In this document: positions 26,589-33,500 of the stretch, in pieces
How the letters are laid out: every line of letters begins with the position of its first letter
How positions within the stretch are numbered: the stretch's first letter is position 1
Translations under genes and position numbers: made by a program
NCBI GenBank assembly: GCA_963977675.1
Contig: CAXBPY010000032.1
Coordinates: 1 to 33,500 of the forward strand
DNA: 33,500 nt
Source: CAXBPY01 sp003455275
GTDB lineage: Bacteria; Bacteroidota; Bacteroidia; Chitinophagales; UBA10324
Direction: 5' to 3'
Notes under the pieces: model-generated
Seen by the model: the letters and a program-made list of their open reading frames with translations, nothing else
Database searches by the model: none
What the model was told of the DNA's origin: nothing

Positions 26589-26624
26589 AAAATGCTGGTT
26601 GAAAATTTTCGGCCGGCATTTTTT
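26589..26624 (+). terminator. Intrinsic terminator after tRNA-Lys
   Basis: Arms AAAATGCTGG (26589-26598) and CCGGCATTTT (26613-26622) pair over 10 bp with one G-U, around a 14-base loop, and are followed by more T. It starts four bases after the tRNA 3' end. Confidence 0.8.
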
Positions 26625-26707
26625 ATTTTTAGAAAGTTTGAATATGGAATGGGTGCTTCTATTTCAATCCGTAATTTTTAACAATTTTATATTAAGGCAC
26701 ATTCTTC

Positions 26708-26735
26708 CTTTTACAATTCACACTTTACTTTCATC
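26708..26735 (+). repeat. Weak 7-bp array in the lysyl-oxidase gene leader
   Basis: CTTTTAC, AATTCAC and ACTTTAC follow each other in register and TTTCATC continues it. The array starts 46 bases before the ATG at 26754. It fits the pattern of G-poor units ending in AC seen at other loci but is more diverged and could be chance. Confidence 0.4.
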
Positions 26736-26753
26736 GCCTTATAACCTAAACCT

Positions 26754-29150
26754 ATGACAAAAATTAATTTTGTTTTTGCTCTGCTCTTATCAGCATTTTT
26801 ATTTTCAAATAATTTAAATGCACAATGCCCAACCGGGCAATCAAAAATTGTAGTTACGATTGTTCCGGACAGCTACCCAAATGAAACTTCCTGGGATATT
26901 CAACTTGCAAGTAACGGAACCACCATTCTTAATGGAAATTACCTTGGGGATTCAATTTGTTTTGCAACAGGTACTTGTTTGAAGTTTACCATTCATGATG
27001 CATTTGGCGATGGAATATGTTGTGCTTATGGAAATGGTACTTACACTGTAAAAATTGACGGAATCACTGTCGCGACTGGGGGAAGTTTTCAATACTCTGA
27101 AACGACCTACATAAATTGTCCGCCCGGAAGTACCTGCAGTTCAGCACTCCCTGCATTGGTCGCAACTCCTTATACTGCTCCCGCACCTGATACATGGTAT
27201 GATTTCACTCCCGCGCAAAATGGGATGTATGAAATTACAACATGCGGACTTAACACCTGCGATACAAAAATCTGGGTCTATGATCATTGCAATAATTTAG
27301 TTTATGATAACACTAACATTGGAACGGCATATTATGATGACAACGCTTGCGGCTGGCAGGCAAAAGTTACAGCTGCTCTCGCCTCAGGCTCTCATTATTA
27401 TGTAAGAATTGGTGAAGCTAATGGCGGCTGTAGCGGTGGACCCATCAATTGGATAATAAATTATGGCGGACCTGTATCAGGTTGCATGGATCCAACCGCA
27501 TGTAATTACAACCCTATTGCCACTGTTGATGATGGCTCATGCATTTACCCGGGAGATCCCAATTGCCCCAACGGACCTGATCTTACAGTGGTTCAATCAG
27601 ATCTTGATAATTCACTTTCGCTGGATTCAATGATTGTTGCAAATGGTGATTGCCGTGTTGCAGAAGGTTGTGTGAATGGTTATGGTCAACGATACCTGAT
27701 CAGATTTACCACACACATACAGAATGTAGGGAATCAGGATTATTTTATTGGAAATCCAACTAATAATCCCGGACAATTTAACACGGTGAATTGTCATGGT
27801 CATCCACACTATGTTGGATATGCTGAATACGATTTGTTCGATACCCAGGGAGTCATGACGCCAATAGGATTCAAGAATGGATTTTGTGTTCTAGATTTAG
27901 AATGTTCAAATGGTGGAACTGCGCAGTTTGGTTGTGGCAACATGGGAATCTCAGTTGGGTGCGGTGATATTTACTCATCAGGATTAGATTGTCAATGGAT
28001 AGATATTACTGATGTCGATACCGGAACATATACAATGGCAGTGAAAGTAAATTGGGATCATTCACCGGATGCGCTTGGTCATTACGAAACAGATTATAAT
28101 AATAACTGGGCCCAAAAGTGTATTCACATTACGAAAAATTCATACGGAACTCCTTCATTCTCGATCGTAAATAATTGTAATGCATTTGTTGATTGTGCAG
28201 GACAATTGTATGGAAACGCGCAACCAGATTGCAATGGCATTTGTAATGGCGGAGCTCTTCGCGGCGATTTAAATTTCGATCAGGTTCAAGCGAATGTGGA
28301 TGTTGGAATGTATCTAAACTATATTCTGGGCGACAGTTTGAATGCAGCCCCATGCAATGATTTGAATGCTGATTTTGATATTGATGTATATGACGCTGCC
28401 CAACTGACAGGTTGCATTAATTATGGTTCTGCCGGAGCATTCGACCACTGCGAGTTTCCTTATAATCTAGATAATATAAATGACACAACCATTTTATCAG
28501 TTATCGGCGCAAGCGCTGTTGATCATTATGTTGATCTGGGAATACGAAATCCTGACAATCGAGTTTTAGGTTATCAGTTCACAATGGAAGGACTTACAAT
28601 TTCAGGAGTTCAATCCTTAATTAATCCGACTGAGTATCCGATGACACCTTCTTTCAGCACAGCCAATAACTTAATCATTGGATTATGCTATGTTGACAGT
28701 GCTATCAGTAAATCAAATCCTGTAAAACCATTTGTTCGCGTTTATTACAGTGCCTGTGAAGACACAGTTTGTATTGGAGAAATTCAAAACATTGTTTCAA
28801 AAAACAATGCATTGATTGAGCAAGTAGTTGGGTTAAAAGAAAACAGTTGCATTAGCGGATTACTCAGTGGAATTAACACTCAAGTTTTTGGAGTTGGTTC
28901 ATCAGTATATGTTGCTCCGAATCCAACCAGCGGCGAGTTTGATATTAATGTTCAACTATCGAAGCATTCAGATATTTTGATTGAGATTACAAATGCTTTA
29001 GGTGAAAAAATTATCGGAAACTCTTATCAGAATGTTTTGAACAAAAACATTTCTCTTTCACTCAAAAATCACCCTGCCGGAGTTTACTTTGTGAATGTGC
29101 GCAGCGGAAATGAAGTGATGACAAAAAGAATTGTGCTTGTGAATCAGTAA
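26754..29150 (+). CDS. Secreted lysyl oxidase homologue with T9SS type A sorting domain
   Basis: A 798-residue multidomain extracellular protein. Order: signal peptide (to LNAQ, ~24); a beta-domain with GDGICCAYGNGTYTVKIDG; a PPC-like domain (~127-235); a GCMDPTACNYN...DDGSC module (~243-265); a lysyl oxidase domain (~270-460); a dockerin-like pair of Ca-binding segments (GDLNFDQVQANVDV and DLNADFDIDVYDA, ~500-555); a beta-rich domain; and a T9SS type A sorting domain (VAPNPTSGEFDINV to KRIVLVNQ). Lysyl oxidases deaminate lysine side chains to aldehydes that crosslink proteins. The copper ligands align with CHGHPH (His348, 350, 352). The LTQ cofactor pair aligns with Lys374 (FKNGFC) and Tyr407 (GDIYSS), and LDCQWIDITDV is almost identical to human LOX. 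Activity and substrate are inferred. Confidence 0.9.
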   Translation: MTKINFVFALLLSAFLFSNNLNAQCPTGQSKIVVTIVPDSYPNETSWDIQLASNGTTILNGNYLGDSICFATGTCLKFTIHDAFGDGICCAYGNGTYTVKIDGITVATGGSFQYSETTYINCPPGSTCSSALPALVATPYTAPAPDTWYDFTPAQNGMYEITTCGLNTCDTKIWVYDHCNNLVYDNTNIGTAYYDDNACGWQAKVTAALASGSHYYVRIGEANGGCSGGPINWIINYGGPVSGCMDPTACNYNPIATVDDGSCIYPGDPNCPNGPDLTVVQSDLDNSLSLDSMIVANGDCRVAEGCVNGYGQRYLIRFTTHIQNVGNQDYFIGNPTNNPGQFNTVNCHGHPHYVGYAEYDLFDTQGVMTPIGFKNGFCVLDLECSNGGTAQFGCGNMGISVGCGDIYSSGLDCQWIDITDVDTGTYTMAVKVNWDHSPDALGHYETDYNNNWAQKCIHITKNSYGTPSFSIVNNCNAFVDCAGQLYGNAQPDCNGICNGGALRGDLNFDQVQANVDVGMYLNYILGDSLNAAPCNDLNADFDIDVYDAAQLTGCINYGSAGAFDHCEFPYNLDNINDTTILSVIGASAVDHYVDLGIRNPDNRVLGYQFTMEGLTISGVQSLINPTEYPMTPSFSTANNLIIGLCYVDSAISKSNPVKPFVRVYYSACEDTVCIGEIQNIVSKNNALIEQVVGLKENSCISGLLSGINTQVFGVGSSVYVAPNPTSGEFDINVQLSKHSDILIEITNALGEKIIGNSYQNVLNKNISLSLKNHPAGVYFVNVRSGNEVMTKRIVLVNQ

Positions 29151-29171
29151 ATAAATTTTTTCAGCAATACC

Positions 29172-29207
29172 AAAAGCCATGATAGTTTCGTTACTGTCAT
29201 GGCTTTT
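29172..29207 (+). terminator. Hairpin terminator after the lysyl-oxidase gene
   Basis: Arms AAAAGCCATGATAG and CTGTCATGGCTTTT pair over 14 bp with one G-U around an 8-base loop, 21 bases after the stop codon. The trailing T-run is short and interrupted. The ATG at 29199 lies inside the right arm, which argues against it as a start for the next gene. Confidence 0.75.
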
Positions 29208-29219
29208 AAATTTTCTTAC

Positions 29220-29969
29220 ATGAAGAAAAAATTTCTGTTTTTCATTTTTCACTTTTCACTTTTCACCTTTCACTCATCTGCCCAACTCTATCAGGCACAC
29301 AGTTCGCAGTTTATGGATTTTACTTCCAACCAAAAACAATTGGAAGAAACAGATTTTGAATTAGACACCGCGTGGTTCAAAATGGCGAATGGCGGAATGA
29401 ATTTTTATTTTGAAGTGGTGAGCATGCAAACTGTAGGCAGCAACCGCCAATACAAATTGCTTGATAAGAACGACGACACGGTGTATTGCACCTACAATCC
29501 GCGGATGAAATACATTGACTACAAAGTACAAAACTATTACCTCCGTTATGTTCTTGACAAGATTACAGAAGTGAAAGATGAGAGCGAGGATACTACTGCT
29601 GATGTTGTAAAACTTGATAGCTTGGGAAATGAAATTGAAGATACCACTATTTATGACGAAGCCGATGTGATGCCGGAATATCCCGGAGGAAAAGGAGAGA
29701 TGATGAATTACTTTTCTCAGAATCTGAAATATCCGAAGGAAGCGGCAAAGCAGAAGCTGCAGGGGTTTGTACGGCTGAATGCAGTAGTGGAAAAAGACGG
29801 AACACTCTCTAACATCATTGTGCTAAAGGATATAGGAGGCGGCTGCGGTGCAGAAGCAGTTCGAGTTGCAAAGACCACAACCGGCTGGACCCCCGGCGAG
29901 CGAAAAGGGAAACCTGTTCGCGTGCGCACAGAGTTTTTGGTTGGGTTTCCTCCGGTTACAGGGAAATAA
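29220..29969 (+). CDS. Exported protein with TonB C-terminal domain
   Basis: A 249-residue protein starting at ATG 29220 (MKKKFLFFIFHFSLFTFH, then SSAQ, a signal peptide). An earlier ATG at 29199 lies within a terminator hairpin and would put seven residues before the signal, so it was rejected. The middle (residues ~30-140) is unassigned. The C-terminal ~85 residues are a TonB_C domain: MPEYPGGKGEMMNYF, LKYPKEAAKQKLQGFVRLNAVVEKDGTLSNIIVLKDIGGGCGAEAVRVAKTTTGWTPGERKGKPVRV. A TonB energy transducer normally keeps an N-terminal membrane anchor and a Pro-rich linker; this one appears cleaved and soluble, so an energy-coupling role is uncertain. Part of the signal peptide is written in TTTTCAC heptamers. 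Confidence 0.85.
   Translation: MKKKFLFFIFHFSLFTFHSSAQLYQAHSSQFMDFTSNQKQLEETDFELDTAWFKMANGGMNFYFEVVSMQTVGSNRQYKLLDKNDDTVYCTYNPRMKYIDYKVQNYYLRYVLDKITEVKDESEDTTADVVKLDSLGNEIEDTTIYDEADVMPEYPGGKGEMMNYFSQNLKYPKEAAKQKLQGFVRLNAVVEKDGTLSNIIVLKDIGGGCGAEAVRVAKTTTGWTPGERKGKPVRVRTEFLVGFPPVTGK
29246..29273 (+). repeat. TTTTCAC x3 + CTTTCAC, exact copy of the 8338 array
   Basis: These 28 bases are identical to 8338-8365 and again encode the hydrophobic core of a signal peptide (FHFSLFTFH), but in a different reading phase. A 7-base unit cycles through all three frames every 21 bases, so it encodes a similar F/H/S/L/T string in any phase. Confidence 0.9.
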
Positions 29970-29975
29970 TTTTTA

Positions 29976-31742
29976 TCACATTCTTTCCGGTGAATCTATT
30001 CCCAACAGCTTCAACCCGCGTGAAATAATATTTGCTGTTTGTTGTGCGAGTGAGAGTCGGAATTTTTTCAACTCATCATTCTCTGCATTCAATATAGAAT
30101 GTGCTGCGTAAAATGAATTGAAAGATTTAGCCAACTGATAGAGATAAATAGCAAGCAGGGCAGGGTCGAGATTTTTTGCTGCTTCACTCACTGTGTTTTT
30201 GTATTGATAAATCTGTTGCAGAAGTTTTCGTTCTTCTGTATTTAAGGCTGAAATATTTTTTGAGGAAGCAGAAAAATCGCCGGCTTTACGAAGCACAGAA
30301 TTTATCCGCGCATGAGTGTATTGAACAAATGGCCCGGTGAACCCATGAAAGTCAATCGACTCCTGAGGATTAAAAACCATCCGCTTCTTAGGATCAACTT
30401 TCAGAATAAAAAATTTCAGCGCGCCCATTCCCAACTGATGATAAAGTTTTTGTGCTTCATCATCAGTAAAGTTTTCAATCTTGCCGAGCAGAAGAGTTTG
30501 TTCTCTCGCAGTTTCTTCCATCTCATCTATCAAATCATCTGCATCTACTACAGTTCCTTCGCGTGATTTCATTCTGCCGCTTGGCAGGTCAACCATTCCA
30601 TAACTGAGGTGATAAATTCCCTCAGCATAAGGGCGACCGAGTTTTTCGCAAACCAATTTCAAAACTTTGAAATGATAATCCTGTTCGTTTGCAACCGTGT
30701 AAATCATACGCTCGCAACTGTAATCGCGATAGCGCGCATCGGCTGTTCCCATATCCTGCGTGATATACACGGAGGTTCCGTCGCTTCGTTGCAAAACTTT
30801 TTCATCCAAACCATCCGAAGTTAAATCAACCACTACTGCGCCATCGTCGCGGCGATGAAAAATATTTTTCTTCAATCCCTCTTCTACAATTTTTTTTCCG
30901 GCGAGGTAGTGATCGCTCTCTTTGTAATGCTTTGCGAAGTCGCATCCGATTCGTGTAAATGTTTTTTCAAAACCATCATACACCCAGCCATTCATCATCT
31001 CCCACATCGCACGAACTTCTTTATCACCGGCTTCCCATTTCAGAAGCATTTCTTTCACTTCAAGATTGAGAGGTGCAATTTTTTTTGCTTCATCTTCTGC
31101 TATTCCTTTTGCTGTCAGAGAAGTGATTTCAGTTTTCAGCTCTTCATCAAACTTCACATAATATTTCCCGACAAGATGATCGCCTTTAATGCCTGATGAT
31201 TCAGGCGTTTCTCCATTACCGAATTTCTTATACGCCAGCATGCTTTTGCAGATGTGAATGCCGCGATCGTTGTAGATGTTCACCTTCACCACTTCGTTGC
31301 CTGCTGCCTTCAGAATTTCTGCAACTGAATACCCAATGAAAATATTCCGGATGTGCCCAAGGTGTAGCGGCTTGTTTGTATTTGGTCCGCAGTATTCCAC
31401 CATAATTTTTTTTCCAGTAGGAGAGAAGGAGAAAAATTTTTCGTCGTGCGTTTCATTCAGAAACTTTAACCAGAATTCATCTTTTAGTTTCAGGTTCACA
31501 AATCCTTTCACCACATTGAAAGATTCAAGCTCCGGAATTTCTTTCAGCAATTCATTTCCTAATTCATTGCCGACATCTTCAGGTTTTTTTTTCGCCACTT
31601 TCACAAATGGAAAAATCACTACCGTGAAATCACCGGTGAATTCTTCGGGAGTTTGGTTCACAGTAATTTCTCCTTCGGTAAAGTTTGGTCCGTAAAGTTT
31701 ATTTACGATAGAAGAAGTTTTATTTCTAAGAAGAGTTTCCAA
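29976..31742 (-). CDS. argS: Arginyl-tRNA synthetase
   Basis: A class I aminoacyl-tRNA synthetase that charges tRNA-Arg; 588 aa from the chosen start. Seen: the HIGH-type motif in NTNKPLHLGHIRNIF (HLGH), the KMSKS-type loop GRMKSREGTVVDADDLIDEM, TQDMGTADARYRDY and the C-terminal anticodon-binding helices (TGPFVQYTHARINSVLRKA onward). Start: the open frame extends to an ATG at 31811, but the extra 23 residues are encoded by the heptamer array. TTG at 31742 gives METLLRNKTSSIVNKLYG, where ArgRS N-termini normally begin, so TTG is preferred. The 3' end converges with the TonB-C gene, 6 bp apart. It lies 90 bp after arginase on the same strand, probably one transcript. Confidence 0.95.
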   Translation of the reverse strand: METLLRNKTSSIVNKLYGPNFTEGEITVNQTPEEFTGDFTVVIFPFVKVAKKKPEDVGNELGNELLKEIPELESFNVVKGFVNLKLKDEFWLKFLNETHDEKFFSFSPTGKKIMVEYCGPNTNKPLHLGHIRNIFIGYSVAEILKAAGNEVVKVNIYNDRGIHICKSMLAYKKFGNGETPESSGIKGDHLVGKYYVKFDEELKTEITSLTAKGIAEDEAKKIAPLNLEVKEMLLKWEAGDKEVRAMWEMMNGWVYDGFEKTFTRIGCDFAKHYKESDHYLAGKKIVEEGLKKNIFHRRDDGAVVVDLTSDGLDEKVLQRSDGTSVYITQDMGTADARYRDYSCERMIYTVANEQDYHFKVLKLVCEKLGRPYAEGIYHLSYGMVDLPSGRMKSREGTVVDADDLIDEMEETAREQTLLLGKIENFTDDEAQKLYHQLGMGALKFFILKVDPKKRMVFNPQESIDFHGFTGPFVQYTHARINSVLRKAGDFSASSKNISALNTEERKLLQQIYQYKNTVSEAAKNLDPALLAIYLYQLAKSFNSFYAAHSILNAENDELKKFRLSLAQQTANIISRGLKLLGIDSPERM

Positions 31743-31832
31743 GTGAGTAGTGAATGGTGAGTAGTGAGTGGTGAAATAGGAGTTGCGAGTTTGTGATGTG
31801 CGAAATGTCAATTGCCCATTGTCAATTGTCCA
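31743..31832 (-). repeat. Twelve 7-bp units filling the arginase-argS gap
   Basis: All 90 bases between the arginase stop and the argS TTG can be cut into 6 bases plus twelve heptamers. The arginase-proximal units are ATTGACA/ATGGGCA-like, the middle ones are degenerate (TTTCGCA, CATCACA, AACTCGC, AACTCCT), and the last five are ATTTCAC, CACTCAC, TACTCAC, CATTCAC, TACTCAC. The final unit touches the TTG start codon. It is the longest array of the kind in the window. Confidence 0.8.
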
Positions 31833-32792
31833 TTACTCTTCAGCCCAATCGTTGTAAAGTTGATTAGTAACACGCTGCAAAATTTCAAAAGCATTTTCAG
31901 CCATCAGATTTTCTTTATCAAGAGTTGGATTCACTTCAGTGATTTCGAAGCAGCAAACTTTTTCATCTTGCAGCAAACGAAGAATCAAACTCGCAGCCTG
32001 CTTCTCTGTAATTCCATTCGGCACCGGAGTTCCGGTTCCCTTGCTGATGCTTGAATCCATGGAATCCACATCAAAACTGATGTAGATGTAATCGCACGGT
32101 TCCACTGAATACAAAACTTCGCGTGCTGCTTTATCAATTCCATAGTTCACAATTTCGTCAGTAGTTATCACTCGCACACGATGTTGTTTCAAAAGAAAAT
32201 CTTCCTGCTGTTCATAATCACGCAGGCACACATACACGAGATTGTCGTAACGAATCTTGGGTGAAATGCCACCGATGTTTTTATACTTCTCCCAATAGTC
32301 ACGGATATTATCATCCACATTGTTCACCTTCATGGCAATGTTGTCTTCGCCAAGCGCAGCGCTCAAAGGCATTCCGTGCATGTTGCCTGAAGGAGTGGTG
32401 TATGGCGAGTGCAAATCAGCGTGCGCATCAATCCACACAACACCGATGCGCGCTTCAGGATACGCCATTTTAATTCCTGCAATTGTTCCTGCTGCACTGC
32501 TGTGATCGCCGCTCAGCACAATCGGAAAATTATCTTCTGACAAAACTCCTTTTACAGCTTCAGCAACTTTTTCGCTCACTGATAAAACTCCCTTAATACG
32601 GCGTGCATAGCTTGAACGCGAAGGTTCAAACAACATTTGATTGTCCGACGGAATTTCTATGCTTTGATATTTTTTGAAATAATCGCTTCCGAAATCAAAT
32701 GCAGCAATTTTAATGGCATCAACTCCAAGCGATGCACCGCGTGTGCCTGCACCAATTTCAGATTTTACTTCAACTAATTTTATATTCTTCAT
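31833..32792 (-). CDS. Arginase family protein
   Basis: A ureohydrolase-fold enzyme of 319 aa that should hydrolyse arginine to ornithine and urea using two Mn ions. Metal-site motifs are present: LSGDHSSAAG, WIDAHADLHSP and SFDVDSMD. The substrate-binding run TTPSGNMHGMPL has the SGN-HG pattern of true arginases rather than agmatinases, and FEITEVNP supplies the usual glutamate. The residue after DVDSMD is Ser instead of the common Pro, a mild deviation. The start is ATG 32792 (MKNIKLVEVKSEIGAGTRG). It sits directly upstream of argS on the same strand, separated by a 90-base heptamer array. Confidence 0.9.
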   Translation of the reverse strand: MKNIKLVEVKSEIGAGTRGASLGVDAIKIAAFDFGSDYFKKYQSIEIPSDNQMLFEPSRSSYARRIKGVLSVSEKVAEAVKGVLSEDNFPIVLSGDHSSAAGTIAGIKMAYPEARIGVVWIDAHADLHSPYTTPSGNMHGMPLSAALGEDNIAMKVNNVDDNIRDYWEKYKNIGGISPKIRYDNLVYVCLRDYEQQEDFLLKQHRVRVITTDEIVNYGIDKAAREVLYSVEPCDYIYISFDVDSMDSSISKGTGTPVPNGITEKQAASLILRLLQDEKVCCFEITEVNPTLDKENLMAENAFEILQRVTNQLYNDWAEE

Positions 32793-32882
32793 TCCGCCAA
32801 AAATGTGACGCGCAAAAGAAATAATCTCGCATCAATATTTATATGAATTTGAAATGTAAAAGAATGATGAGTTAGTATAATT

Positions 32883-33500
32883 CTATCCTCCCGGATGCGC
32901 TTCAATAAATTTCTTGATTCGTTCGAAGTAAGAATTCTTAGTGCTGGGTGTAAAATTGGCTTCGTTAGTTGTTCCCGGCACCACATATACTTCTGCATTC
33001 TTCGAATGGATTTTCACCAATGCTTTTGCATCTGCTTCTCCAAAAACTTCGTCCTTTTCCCCAACAATAAAAAGAATTCCATAGAACTGAGTTCCTTTCT
33101 CGGCAAGGGCATACTTCGGTTCCATAAACATTTTATCATAAACCAGTGGCATCATAACATCTGTGTTTTTCTTTTCTTTCAGCCGGGCTTTTTGTTCTTC
33201 AAAAGAAGAATAGGTGCCGTCAGCGATTACCCGTTTGATTTCAATTCGGTTTGCACCAACTGCAAGCGACAGCCCTGCTCCAATTCCAATTCCATACATA
33301 TCCATTGAAGTAGTATAATACTTTCTCATATATTCAATTACGCCGATCACATCTTTTGTGAATTGCGGGTAAATGAAAAAATTCTTATTGATCGGGAATG
33401 AATCGCTCTGACCAAAACCGCGGTAGTCGTATGTAACAACATGATAGCCTAATGAGAGAAACTGAGCAACTATTTCAATATTATCACTCATGTTGCCATT
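32883..33500 (-). CDS. Alpha/beta-hydrolase fold protein, 5' end outside window
   Basis: The C-terminal 205 residues are visible. The frame stays open to the window edge through ...NGNMSDNIEIVAQF, so the ATG at 33491 is internal; NGNMSDN matches the HGN-x-x-N oxyanion loop of this family. VVTYDYRGFGQSD confirms the S33/alpha-beta-hydrolase fold. The nucleophile elbow, expected as G-x-S-x-G, reads YGIGIGAG, with Gly in place of the Ser. The usual C-terminal His is also missing (VPGTTNEANFTPS instead of a G-x-H-x pattern). An acidic residue remains at FIVGEKDEVF. A catalytic role is therefore doubtful; it could be a binding or scaffold protein. No repeat array is visible in the 90-bp gap to arginase. 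Confidence 0.8.
   Translation of the reverse strand, partial: NGNMSDNIEIVAQFLSLGYHVVTYDYRGFGQSDSFPINKNFFIYPQFTKDVIGVIEYMRKYYTTSMDMYGIGIGAGLSLAVGANRIEIKRVIADGTYSSFEEQKARLKEKKNTDVMMPLVYDKMFMEPKYALAEKGTQFYGILFIVGEKDEVFGEADAKALVKIHSKNAEVYVVPGTTNEANFTPSTKNSYFERIKKFIEAHPGG

Noticed and set aside
29199..29219. Start of the TonB-C gene at ATG 29199
   Set aside because: It lies in the right arm of a terminator hairpin and puts seven residues before a normal signal peptide.
30855..31695. Plus-strand open frames opposite argS
   Set aside because: They are antisense shadows of a well-supported ArgRS gene.
31743..31811. N-terminal extension of ArgRS from the ATG at 31811
   Set aside because: The 23 extra residues are encoded by the heptamer array and precede the normal ArgRS N-terminus; TTG at 31742 fits the family better.

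Overview
The window reads as an ordinary chromosomal stretch of a low-GC Bacteroidota bacterium. The evidence is a type IX secretion (T9SS) type B sorting domain on a giant adhesin, a T9SS type A sorting domain on a lysyl-oxidase-like protein, signal peptides ending in the phylum-typical A-Q, one clear Bacteroidota promoter (TTTG-N19-TATATTTG) in front of a tRNA, almost no Shine-Dalgarno sites, and several TTG start codons. I see no insertion sequence, phage, integron or CRISPR array.

Layout. 1-587 (-): partial secreted DUF4412-like protein. 687-8253 (+): PAP2 phosphatase, small membrane protein, rsmI, prfB (made by a programmed +1 frameshift), a large GT-C-like membrane protein and an MsbA-type ABC exporter. 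8304-10637 (+): S9 peptidase and a stand-alone Smr protein. 10654-18294 (-): a 2546-residue adhesin made of PKD and Ig-like repeats. 18447-20417 (+): polytopic membrane protein and CAP-domain protein. 20421-26128 (-): MFS transporter, DUF922 putative protease, and a complete xylFGH-type sugar ABC importer. 26220-26624: orphan terminator, promoter, tRNA-Lys(UUU) and terminator. 26754-29969 (+): T9SS-secreted lysyl oxidase homologue and a TonB-C protein. 29976-33500 (-): argS, arginase and a partial alpha/beta-hydrolase fold protein that seems to have lost its catalytic residues.

Most genes are housekeeping or cell-envelope functions. rsmI and prfB both serve translation. argS and arginase both use arginine. 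The adhesin and the lysyl oxidase are predicted to leave the cell through the T9SS, whose machinery lies elsewhere.

The most unusual non-coding signal is a set of short arrays with strict 7-base (sometimes 8-base) periodicity. They fill the gaps directly before start codons: rsmI, prfB, the 4112 gene, the MFS gene, the DUF922 gene, xylH and argS. Two identical copies of one array also encode part of the signal peptides of the S9 peptidase and the TonB-C protein. Unit sequences differ between loci but the period and position are shared. The other standout is the lysyl oxidase homologue, which keeps the copper histidines and both residues that form the quinone cofactor in animal enzymes.
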